From NCBI GenBank assembly GCA_021810145.1, contig JAJZJL010000007.1:1-60840 (forward strand): a stretch of DNA of 60,840 bases, in the 5' to 3' direction. The position numbers and the translations under genes are program-made. The DNA comes from Planctomycetota bacterium (GTDB taxonomy: Bacteria; Planctomycetota; Phycisphaerae; WQYP01). The notes under the pieces are model-generated. The model was given only the letters and a program-made list of their open reading frames with translations, was not told the origin of the DNA and did no database searches. This document shows positions 35,413-43,526 of this stretch, one piece after another; position 1 is the first letter of the stretch, and each line of letters starts with the position of its first letter.

Positions 35413-37955
35413 CGATCATTCCTGACTTCACATTCACCGGGGCGGCATCGGCGAATATATTTAAAGATCACCGCCAGCGCCGCACCGGCATCCATCGATA
35501 TGCGCAGGGCAATCACCCCGGCCACCACCAGTATGGGAATGGCGCCGGGCCAACTGCGCGCACCAAGATCAAACAACCCCAACGCCACGAGCGTAAAGAG
35601 AATCACCAGAATAACGCGAGGAAATGTCGGCCAGGTGCGCAAACGCACGAGTTGTCGTCCGCTGCCATGCTCTTCAATGGCCATACGCATGCGCAGGCCA
35701 CCGAACGTACCGCTGCGGCACGCGATATCCCACCGGTCAAAATCACCGCCGCGCTGCACGCACAACCCCTCCTGCTTGAGAAACATTTCCAGATCATTCA
35801 AACGATCGTCGGCACCGCGCCAGGTTTCACTCCAGAGCACAAATTCCCGCGGCACAGGAATATCCAGACCGCTTGGAAACCGCATACGCCATGGCGATAA
35901 GCCACGTGAAAGCCGTCCGCGTAAACGCGCCACCGGTTGAATGAGGTAACACCACATGGTCAAAAGCCGCAATTTTAATACTGCCGCTCTTGTGCGCGGA
36001 ATTTCATCAAAACGGCAGTAAAACGCGCCGATTACCGCCTGCGTGATGGTGGCCGCCATGGCCGCCATGAGCAACATGCCCAGCACCACCGGGTGCCAGT
36101 AGAAGCCCACCATGAACATCACACTTAAAGCCAGCACGCCCAGATACCATTCCGGTGTCATCGCCAGAGACGTCAGCACGCCTGGTGAGCCGTGGTAGAC
36201 ACTCTGAAACAATGCTCCACCCCACGAGCCATGATAAATGCGGCGCATGCCCCAATTTAGAAATTGCCACAGGCCGCGGCCATACAGCCGCCCATGCCAT
36301 GCGATATGTCCAAAGGCATTGTATTTTTCCGGCCATTTGCGTTCCAGCATCGCTTCGGCTTTTCCGTAGTTCAACTGCTGTCGCCAATACGCCCGCAACG
36401 AATTGCGGCGCTTGTGCCACACCACGGCTGCCGGGCTGAAGCCCAGATGCCACCCCTGCGCCTGCAACCGCCAGCAAGCATCAACGTCATCCCCGGCAAT
36501 GCGGAACAACGCATCAAACCCGCCGACAGCGCGCAAAGACCGGGTCAGAAAAGCCATGTTACAGCCGGGAATATGCTCGGCCTCCGTATCGCTCAACAGC
36601 ACATGAATCGGACCGCCGGGCGAATGCGCCACGGCATCGGCAATATCGGCATCACCGGGGGGCGCAATGTTCGGTCCACCCACACCGACAAATCTGCCGG
36701 TGCGGAATGTCTCGACAAGAAAATGCAGCCAATAAGGCGTTGGACAAGCGTCGTCATCAATATAAGCGACTATTTCACCGGTAGCGGCCGCCAAACCGAC
36801 ATTGCGGGCGTTGCTGAGACCTTTGTTTTCTGATTGAATTAATTTTACCGGATACTGGCGCACAATCTCCGCCAGCGAGTCGGTTGAACCGTCATCCACC
36901 ACGATGACTTCATAGTCAGAATATGGCAGTGCGCAAACACCTTCCAGACAAAAACGAATCGTGCGCGAGCCATTATAGCTGCAGATGATCACGGATATTC
37001 GGGGCCATTTCGCATCCAGCCGGAACGGCACGTTGGCAAAGGTATCTTTCACGGCGGTCAATGCCGGCTTCGGCTCGCGATCACGCGTGGTCAGGCCAAA
37101 CGCCCAACCGGTAATTTCATTTCCCCCGCGGTACCATTCATCCGTCCAGGCAAACAAAAAGGTTCCAGCGCAGCCACTTTTAAATACCGACCGAATCTGC
37201 CAGCCCAGCGTTGCCGCCTGCTGTGCTTCTCCTTTGGATAAGCTGTCCAGCCCGATTTCCGCCAGCAACAATGGCTTATCCCCGGCAATATTATGCAGGC
37301 GGCTGATATATCTGCGAAGTTTATATTTCTCCTCCAGGTAGACGTTCATGGCCATGAAATCCAGGAAGGGCAGATACAGATATTCGGTGGTTGGATAATT
37401 GACATACGTAACCAGTGCGCCAGGGTCCACCTGCTTGGCCACGGTGTACAACTGCTTTAAAAATCGTTCGATTCGCCTGAACCCGTACCAGCGGACAATC
37501 GGAGCGGGAATTTCATTGCCGATGGCGAACGCCATTAATGCCGGATGTCCGGCGCACTGTTGTACGCCTTTTCGCACACGTTCGATGATGGAATCCCGCG
37601 TTCGCGGATGGTCCAGAAAGGCAATGTGCTGTTCCCACGGCAATCCCACCAGCACATACAAGCCGTGGCGTTGGGCCGCGTCCAGCAGCCAGCGGGGTGG
37701 AACCGTATATACCCGCACGCTGTTAATACCATGTTCGGCCATCATGGCAAAATCTTCATCCACCTGCCTGGGTGTGTGATATTCACAACCATCGGCCTCC
37801 GGGCGGAAGGGTCCGTAGGTTACACCCTTGATAAGGAATGGCTGGCCAGCCCGGCATAGAAATTTGCCATGAACCGACAGCCGCTCATCCGTTTCGCTGG
37901 AATAAACCACCGGCGACGGCGTTACTGTTAAAGGTGATAGAGTTGTCTGCGTCAT
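35409..37955 (-). CDS. Glycoside hydrolase-glycosyltransferase (GT2) fusion, membrane-bound
   Basis: The 848-aa bifunctional protein has, at residues ~25-330, a TIM-barrel glycosidase-like domain of the GH2/GH5 type (FLIKGVTYGPFRP, HGINSVRVYTVPP, AIGNEIPAP with the acid/base Glu, LLAEIGLDS with the nucleophile Glu). From ~340 a GT2 domain follows (ISVIICSYNGSRTI, VVDDGSTDS, YIDDDACP, and the GDDVDACWRLQ motif). Hydrophobic helices lie at ~605-650 and near the C-terminus. It may build and trim the same glycan. First gene of the six-gene overlapping operon. Confidence 0.88.
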   Translation of the reverse strand: MTQTTLSPLTVTPSPVVYSSETDERLSVHGKFLCRAGQPFLIKGVTYGPFRPEADGCEYHTPRQVDEDFAMMAEHGINSVRVYTVPPRWLLDAAQRHGLYVLVGLPWEQHIAFLDHPRTRDSIIERVRKGVQQCAGHPALMAFAIGNEIPAPIVRWYGFRRIERFLKQLYTVAKQVDPGALVTYVNYPTTEYLYLPFLDFMAMNVYLEEKYKLRRYISRLHNIAGDKPLLLAEIGLDSLSKGEAQQAATLGWQIRSVFKSGCAGTFLFAWTDEWYRGGNEITGWAFGLTTRDREPKPALTAVKDTFANVPFRLDAKWPRISVIICSYNGSRTIRFCLEGVCALPYSDYEVIVVDDGSTDSLAEIVRQYPVKLIQSENKGLSNARNVGLAAATGEIVAYIDDDACPTPYWLHFLVETFRTGRFVGVGGPNIAPPGDADIADAVAHSPGGPIHVLLSDTEAEHIPGCNMAFLTRSLRAVGGFDALFRIAGDDVDACWRLQAQGWHLGFSPAAVVWHKRRNSLRAYWRQQLNYGKAEAMLERKWPEKYNAFGHIAWHGRLYGRGLWQFLNWGMRRIYHGSWGGALFQSVYHGSPGVLTSLAMTPEWYLGVLALSVMFMVGFYWHPVVLGMLLMAAMAATITQAVIGAFYCRFDEIPRTRAAVLKLRLLTMWCYLIQPVARLRGRLSRGLSPWRMRFPSGLDIPVPREFVLWSETWRGADDRLNDLEMFLKQEGLCVQRGGDFDRWDIACRSGTFGGLRMRMAIEEHGSGRQLVRLRTWPTFPRVILVILFTLVALGLFDLGARSWPGAIPILVVAGVIALRISMDAGAALAVIFKYIRRCRPGECEVRNDR

Positions 37956-38013
37956 TATCCACTACTCCTCAGCTCGTCCCACCGGAGGTCCCAATCCTCC
38001 ATTATAGCACATA

Positions 38014-39168
38014 TCATCGAATTGCCATAAGATGTGCCACTTCCAGGGCCACACGGCGGGCGGCCGGCATTTGATCGGAGAATTCCGCCATTGGAGCAGT
38101 CAGAGTTGCCAGATCACGTGACATGGCTTCGCGCTTTTCCGGATTGGATAATAATTCGATTGTTGTATTAATAATGGGTTGAACCGGGCCGTAAAACGGC
38201 ATGAATTCCGGAACCAGTTCCCGATCAGCCAATATATTCACCAGACAGAGAAATTTGCTCTGAATAAGAAATCGGCCAACGAGGTTCCATTTCCACCAGG
38301 CCACACGATACAACACAATCATGGGCTTATGGTGTCGGGCAATTTGCAGTGTGGCGGTTCCGCTGCACGTCAGAACCAGATCCGCCCAACGGATAATCGC
38401 ATCCGTGGCTCCGGAACGCACGTCAATTTTGGCACCGTACCGCGGAAGAAAATTGCGGATTTGCCACGCCCGATCCTCGTCCGCCGCCGCAGCCACTGCC
38501 GCCACAGCGGGAAATTTCCCACGCACGGCTAAAAAAGTTTCCAGCATCGGCGGCAGGTTTGCCGCAATCTCCGCCTTCCGGGACCCCGGCAGCAATGCAA
38601 TCCGCAGGGCGGCTCTGGGTAAGGGAGGTTTCAGGTTTTCTGGATCCGTTTCGGCCCGGTTGGCCGCCTGATCAAACAGGGGATGCCCGACATATACGGT
38701 ATGCACCCCCTGATGACCGAAATATTGCTGTTCAAATGGCAGCACACAACACAGCGTGTCCACCGTTCTGCGTACCACTTTGATTCGCCACGGTGCCCAG
38801 GCCCAGAGTTGCGGGGCAACATAATAACATATCGGGATGCGTAATCGTCGACCAAGACGCGCAATACGCAAATTCACCGTTGGCGAATCGATGGGAATAA
38901 TCACGTCGGGCCGGTCTAGCGCCAATTCTTTTTTCAACCGCCCCAGCAAGTCCAGCCAATAACCGGCTTGCGCCACCGCGCCAACGAGCATGGCCGAATT
39001 CTTGGTCGGATCAGCAAACAGGCGACAGCCCGCCTTTCCCATTTTCGAGCCACCGATCCCGATGAACCGCGCTGTGGGGAATTCACCGCGCAAGGCCTCT
39101 ATCAACGCGGCGCCAAGAGCATCTCCGCTGTGTTCGGCTGCAGAAATAAAAAATACCGGCGAACTGAT
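38014..39168 (-). CDS. lpxB: Lipid-A-disaccharide synthase with a probable ATC start
   Basis: The 384-aa GT19 enzyme joins UDP-diacylglucosamine and lipid X in lipid A synthesis. It shows FISAAEHSGDALG (the LpxB N-terminal loop), DVIIPIDSPTVNLRIA, YYVAPQLWAW, LLPGSRKAEI and LTCSGTATLQ. The conserved N-terminus lies upstream of the first usable ATG/GTG/TTG (TTG 39105). In that frame the only fitting codon after the panB stop is ATC at 39168, with AAGGAG 9 nt upstream. The resulting length matches the family. It follows panB directly. Confidence 0.88.
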   Translation of the reverse strand: MSSPVFFISAAEHSGDALGAALIEALRGEFPTARFIGIGGSKMGKAGCRLFADPTKNSAMLVGAVAQAGYWLDLLGRLKKELALDRPDVIIPIDSPTVNLRIARLGRRLRIPICYYVAPQLWAWAPWRIKVVRRTVDTLCCVLPFEQQYFGHQGVHTVYVGHPLFDQAANRAETDPENLKPPLPRAALRIALLPGSRKAEIAANLPPMLETFLAVRGKFPAVAAVAAAADEDRAWQIRNFLPRYGAKIDVRSGATDAIIRWADLVLTCSGTATLQIARHHKPMIVLYRVAWWKWNLVGRFLIQSKFLCLVNILADRELVPEFMPFYGPVQPIINTTIELLSNPEKREAMSRDLATLTAPMAEFSDQMPAARRVALEVAHLMAIR

Positions 39169-39171
39169 GGC

Positions 39172-40035
39172 TTATGACTCCTTCACGCCATATCCATGGC
39201 GAGCCTGCGGGTATTCACGCAATTCCACCGCCCGTACATACGCCCTGGCCGCTTCCGCGACGGCTGCGGGAACGGTGCCAAAGCGTTCGACAAACCGCGG
39301 AACCGTTTCACTGTAACCAAGCATATCATGCAACACCAGTACATGGCCATGACAACTCGGTCCCGCCCCGCACCCCATAACCAGACACGGCACTGTTTCC
39401 ACAATCCGGCGGCTTACCCGGTCCGGCACCGCTTCCAAAAGCAGCATCTGAGCTCCAGCTTCCACCATGGCCGCACTTTCCCGCACCAGCCGATCGGATT
39501 CCTGTTCGGTGCGCCCCTGATAACGGTATCCCCCCTGCTGGACGGCTCGCTGCGGCAATAACCCCAAATGAGCGCACACGGGAATGCCTGCCATTGACAT
39601 CGCCCGAACAATGCTTTCATGCCGCAGATCGCATTCAAGCTTGACGCAATCAACACCCGCTTCCGCCATGAACCGCTTTCCGTTAGCCACCGCGGCTTCC
39701 TCCGTGGCATAACTGCCAAACGGCATATCGCCCATCACAAACACATCCGGGGCACCGCGCCGCACCGCACGCGTCAGCAATATCATAAAATCCATCGTCG
39801 CGTGAATCGTTGAATTTTCACCCAGTACCGTTGTGGCTGCGGAATCCCCTACCAATAGTATCGACACCCCACAAGCTGCCAGGATTTTCGCGGTTGGAAA
39901 GTCATAGCACGTCAGCATCGCGATGGGCCGATTCTCCTGCCGCATCGTTTTAAGACTATTAAGCGTTATTTTGCTTCCGGTTCCCGATGCCGGGTTTGCG
40001 GTGGCAAGCTTGCGATCGACAGACTCTACAGACAT
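39172..40035 (-). CDS. panB: 3-methyl-2-oxobutanoate hydroxymethyltransferase
   Basis: The 287-aa TIM-barrel enzyme makes ketopantoate for pantothenate/CoA synthesis. It has the family motifs LTCYDFPTAKI, VGDSAATTVLG, DMPFGSY, VKLECD, GHLGLLPQ-like AHLGLLPQ, EAVP and LVLHDMLG. The stop codon is 3 nt from the inferred lpxB ATC start, and its last codons supply the lpxB ribosome site (AAGGAG). The pathway draws its substrate from the valine branch begun by ilvBH elsewhere in the window. Confidence 0.96.
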   Translation of the reverse strand: MSVESVDRKLATANPASGTGSKITLNSLKTMRQENRPIAMLTCYDFPTAKILAACGVSILLVGDSAATTVLGENSTIHATMDFMILLTRAVRRGAPDVFVMGDMPFGSYATEEAAVANGKRFMAEAGVDCVKLECDLRHESIVRAMSMAGIPVCAHLGLLPQRAVQQGGYRYQGRTEQESDRLVRESAAMVEAGAQMLLLEAVPDRVSRRIVETVPCLVMGCGAGPSCHGHVLVLHDMLGYSETVPRFVERFGTVPAAVAEAARAYVRAVELREYPQARHGYGVKES

Positions 40036-40074
40036 ACGCTGACTCTTTTTCCAAAGCCGATATTCACAAACTGA

Positions 40075-40356
40075 TTATAACGAATTGTCCATGATTTGCC
40101 GTTGCAGGGCGTACAGCCGCATAAGCCATGACTGATCTTGGCACCGTCGTCGGCGATCCGCCATCGGTTGCGCCGGTGCGGTGATGCCCACGGCGATGCG
40201 CCCGTAAGGGAAGTCTAACGCCAGAAAATTGAACCCGGAGTATCGCAAGTAAATAAACACTACCTGACTCTCAACCTCACATTCCGCCGATCGATAAACA
40301 CGGCACACGTCGAATCGATTCTGAAATCTCCCATTCCCATATCCGCGATGCCGCAC
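40075..40356 (-). CDS. Hypothetical small protein between mannanase and panB
   Basis: A 93-aa open frame fills the gap between the GH26 gene and panB. The middle (QVVFIYLRYSGFNFLALDF) looks like beta structure and the end (SWLMRLYALQRQIMDN) like a helix. No family or clear ribosome site is seen, and the N-terminus may start further in. Confidence 0.4.
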   Translation of the reverse strand: MRHRGYGNGRFQNRFDVCRVYRSAECEVESQVVFIYLRYSGFNFLALDFPYGRIAVGITAPAQPMADRRRRCQDQSWLMRLYALQRQIMDNSL

Positions 40357-40364
40357 GAGAGAAT

Positions 40365-41888
40365 TCAGTAATGCAGCCAGTTTTTCGTTTGGGAATAGGT
40401 CAGCACATCCGGCTGATTGTATAGCTTCTTCAGGGAACTGCGATTTTCATATTGCGGCCTGACACGACCGACCCAACTTACCGCGTAATCCCAATAGACA
40501 CCGAAATGGAATGACTTCTCCGCGTTCACCACGCCGCCAAATTCCGTCATGGCGATAACTTTATTGGAGAAATGCTTCTGGCAGTTCCACCACAATTTAC
40601 TCAGCGGATCATCGGCGTTTTTGGGATATTGATCCACCCCGACAATATCCACATATTTATTTCCAGGATACCATGCGCCCGTACCCGCGGTGGTGTAAAC
40701 CCAGATTAAATTATGCAGATGAAAATGGAAGGTCAGTCGGTTATACATCAATCGCCACAGCTTTTTGAAAGGCTTGGGGCCATGTGCTCCCCACCAGAAC
40801 CAGCCGCCGGATGCTTCATGCAGGGGTCGCCACAGGATCGGTATACCCGCATTGTCAAATTTCTTCAGTTGCGCGGCAATGGCATCGATGTTACTGATCA
40901 ATAAATGGTAGTTTTTGCCGCCGGGATGCGCCAATACCTCGGCGATATTAAATCTGGTTGATTTGGTGTAAAAGCCGGACCACCAGTGCGAGCTTACCAT
41001 CTTTCCCTGCGCGTTGACGTAATTGTCCTTGATTAGCTCAGCCGGAGCATTCCAATGCCAGGAAACGGTAATGATGAATCCCTGCCGCGCAGCGCCGATG
41101 AGTTGTTGCACTTCATGGTGCGGATCAGCCCCATACTTCAACCGGGTGGGCGAATAATCCATCAGGTCGCCTCCGATGATCGATGGGTATTGCCCCGTTA
41201 CTCTGTGCACATAACTGGCATCCGCGGCGCTGTAGACGCCAGTCAACATTCTTCGACCATACGCCATAACGAGGTGGCGCATCAATGATCGCGCCTGCGG
41301 CGTGGCATCCGGATCACTTAAGTGCGGACTTGGCCGAATCGGGGGTGGATACTTGCGGCCCGCGGTAAAGGTGATTGAATCAATGCTGAAATAACCCCAT
41401 CCTCTGCCAATGGAGACCACATTTTTCCCCGCCTTTAATTCCACCAGCCCGGCATCAAAATTGGCGAAGCGGTCTGGCGAGGCGGGAAACATGCTCGAAT
41501 ATTCACTTCCGTTGATCGTCAGTGAAAAGCCCTTTTTCCCCGGAGAACTGTAACGGATATTTGCGTCATACAACCCGGATTGCGGAACCTGGAATATCAG
41601 AATCAACCGGTCGCCGGGCTTTACAAAGCCTGTCACATAGTGCTTTCCTTGAAAACCGGGAATGCTGTCGGCCAATGTAAGCCCCTTCCGTTGACCACGC
41701 TCCGCAAGCTGAGAAAGGATGGGGCCGGCAGCCCGCACCGGCGAGAGCTGCAGCAGCGTCAGGAGTAACCAGGACAACGCAACCGATGCCAATGGCATTG
41801 GCTTCACCCGGTACCGAGACCGATCATGTTTATTTTTACTTCGATCAATGGCCTGCGAAGCGTGGCTACTATGATGGCGATTGCGCAT
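40365..41888 (-). CDS. Secreted GH26 beta-mannanase with N-terminal carbohydrate-binding module
   Basis: From ATG 41888 (507 aa), a long basic N-region precedes a signal helix (LASVALSWLLLTLLQL). Residues ~70-190 form a CBM35-like beta domain (GLYDANIRYSSPGKKGFSLTI). A GH26 barrel follows with the acid/base Glu in WRPLHEASGGWFWW, the nucleophile in AMTEFGG, and MLTGVYSAA/VSWHWNAP motifs. It should hydrolyse beta-1,4-mannan outside the cytoplasm. Upstream ATGs exist (41927, 41981). The gene stands alone. Confidence 0.88.
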   Translation of the reverse strand: MRNRHHSSHASQAIDRSKNKHDRSRYRVKPMPLASVALSWLLLTLLQLSPVRAAGPILSQLAERGQRKGLTLADSIPGFQGKHYVTGFVKPGDRLILIFQVPQSGLYDANIRYSSPGKKGFSLTINGSEYSSMFPASPDRFANFDAGLVELKAGKNVVSIGRGWGYFSIDSITFTAGRKYPPPIRPSPHLSDPDATPQARSLMRHLVMAYGRRMLTGVYSAADASYVHRVTGQYPSIIGGDLMDYSPTRLKYGADPHHEVQQLIGAARQGFIITVSWHWNAPAELIKDNYVNAQGKMVSSHWWSGFYTKSTRFNIAEVLAHPGGKNYHLLISNIDAIAAQLKKFDNAGIPILWRPLHEASGGWFWWGAHGPKPFKKLWRLMYNRLTFHFHLHNLIWVYTTAGTGAWYPGNKYVDIVGVDQYPKNADDPLSKLWWNCQKHFSNKVIAMTEFGGVVNAEKSFHFGVYWDYAVSWVGRVRPQYENRSSLKKLYNQPDVLTYSQTKNWLHY

Positions 41889-42274
41889 CGTGATGATCTC
41901 TTTTATAAGATGAATGCGGTCATTCATCGGCGATTCCGTCAAACAATCAACGATACAGCGCCGTTTAATGCCCGCAAGCATGGGAAGCGCAAAAATATTT
42001 AGCGATAGCGCAATGCGGTGGCATTACGCATGAATTGCCGGAGTTGGCATATGTTGTGCGAGCCTGGAACGAAGATCAGATCATTTATTGCCATCCGGTG
42101 CGATCCGCGCGTAATTCAGCGCCGGGACGAAATGTTGACCGCAACCCAATGACCGGCTGCAGATCGGGCGTAAAGCGTTGAAGACGCTTAATCTTGAACC
42201 GCTGTTCGACACCGTACGGCACGCCAGGGCAATGCGGCATTTACCTCTCGGATCAGATCAAGCACGTTACGAGA

Positions 42275-42775
42275 TTATTCGTCGCCGGATGGCCCGTACA
42301 TGCCCGGAACCGGAACATCGTTCAAACGCAGATACACACACACGATGGCACGATGGTGAATAATGTGATTGAGGACAAAACTGCGGATCATCGCAGCCCG
42401 CGGCATCGCCAGAATCGGTTTACCGCCGCTTAGCAGCGTCCAAGTCTGACCGAACTGCTCATCTTTGGCCGCCAACAGTGCGCTTCGCGCAGCACTGACA
42501 TTGCGATCGAAATGCCGCAATATATCGCCGCGGCTCGCAAGGGCAGGCACCTGATACGGTTGGCCGCCCACGGGAGCAAGATCCAGCGACGGCGATGTCA
42601 GTATAACGGTAAGCCAATTGACCATATCCGCGAGGTGATTGGCATTCCAGCCAATGGTGTGAGATTTTCGGTGCGGCTGCCACTCAAGCTTATCGTCGGG
42701 AATACGTTCCAGCACTTTGCGCGTATTGGCCATTTCCTGATCAAACTCCGGCAACATCGATTGGGCATAAGTCAT
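42275..42775 (-). CDS. DinB-superfamily metalloprotein
   Basis: The 166-aa four-helix-bundle protein of the DinB/YfiT type has its three-His metal site in NANHLADMV, and LNHIIHHRAIVCVYLRL near the C-terminus. Members act as thiol-dependent S-transferases or detoxifying enzymes; the substrate is unknown. GGAG precedes ATG 42775; the longer upstream frame has no support. A VOC protein follows upstream on the same strand. Confidence 0.82.
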   Translation of the reverse strand: MTYAQSMLPEFDQEMANTRKVLERIPDDKLEWQPHRKSHTIGWNANHLADMVNWLTVILTSPSLDLAPVGGQPYQVPALASRGDILRHFDRNVSAARSALLAAKDEQFGQTWTLLSGGKPILAMPRAAMIRSFVLNHIIHHRAIVCVYLRLNDVPVPGMYGPSGDE

Positions 42776-42970
42776 GGGAAACTCCGTCAATAATTCAGAA
42801 AGAGATTTATTCGTCACGCGACACGGATAACAAGGCTCAACTGTGGCCCTGTCGCATGCCTGCGTAACGCCGAGCACCGGGCGCAAGACACCAATGAACT
42901 GACCCGCAGTTTGCAATCAGTCCGAGGTGTATCTTAACCTTGCCGTCCCGCTGCAAGCAAGTTGCCTTTT

Positions 42971-43417
42971 TTACCGGTTCGGTCGGTCGGCCGGCGACTG
43001 CTGCACGACATGCACCATCCAATGCACACCAAAGCGGTCGGCAACCATGCCGAAACTGGATGAGAAAAAGGTCTTTTCCAACGGCATAAACACGGATCCT
43101 CCGTTGGAAAGCGCTGTAAAATATTCTTTGGCCTCCGCATCACTTTGAACATTCAGGGAAAGCATGATGCCCTTGAACGTCGGATTTCCAAGACTTTTGC
43201 CATCCGACACCAATATTACCGTTTCACCTACGCGAACGGCGGCGTGGCATACTTTTTCCCCCAGATCCGGCGATGGTTTCCACTTCTGTGGATCCGGATC
43301 AGATGGAATTTCCTTGTACCGCAGCAGCATGAGCACTTGAGCGCCCAGGGCCGTACGATAAAACGAGATCGCTTCATCGCACCGCCCCTCGAAATTGAGG
43401 TGGGGTTGGATAAACAT
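42971..43417 (-). CDS. PhnB/VOC-family glyoxalase-like protein
   Basis: The 148-aa vicinal-oxygen-chelate protein has the paired beta-alpha-beta-beta-beta modules typical of PhnB-like proteins: IQPHLNFEGRCDEAISFYRTALGA at the start, then SSSFGMVADRFGVHWMVHV at the end. Such proteins bind a metal and small molecules; the function of this one is unknown. Confidence 0.86.
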   Translation of the reverse strand: MFIQPHLNFEGRCDEAISFYRTALGAQVLMLLRYKEIPSDPDPQKWKPSPDLGEKVCHAAVRVGETVILVSDGKSLGNPTFKGIMLSLNVQSDAEAKEYFTALSNGGSVFMPLEKTFFSSSFGMVADRFGVHWMVHVVQQSPADRPNR

Positions 43418-43526
43418 GATGTCTCCTTTGAAAAATACCGGCCATAAAACCAGGCCGTCGAATCAATGGCTTTCCGCATCAGATCGCCATGGAATCAAGG
43501 TCCGCAATCCGCCATCACGCAGATAA

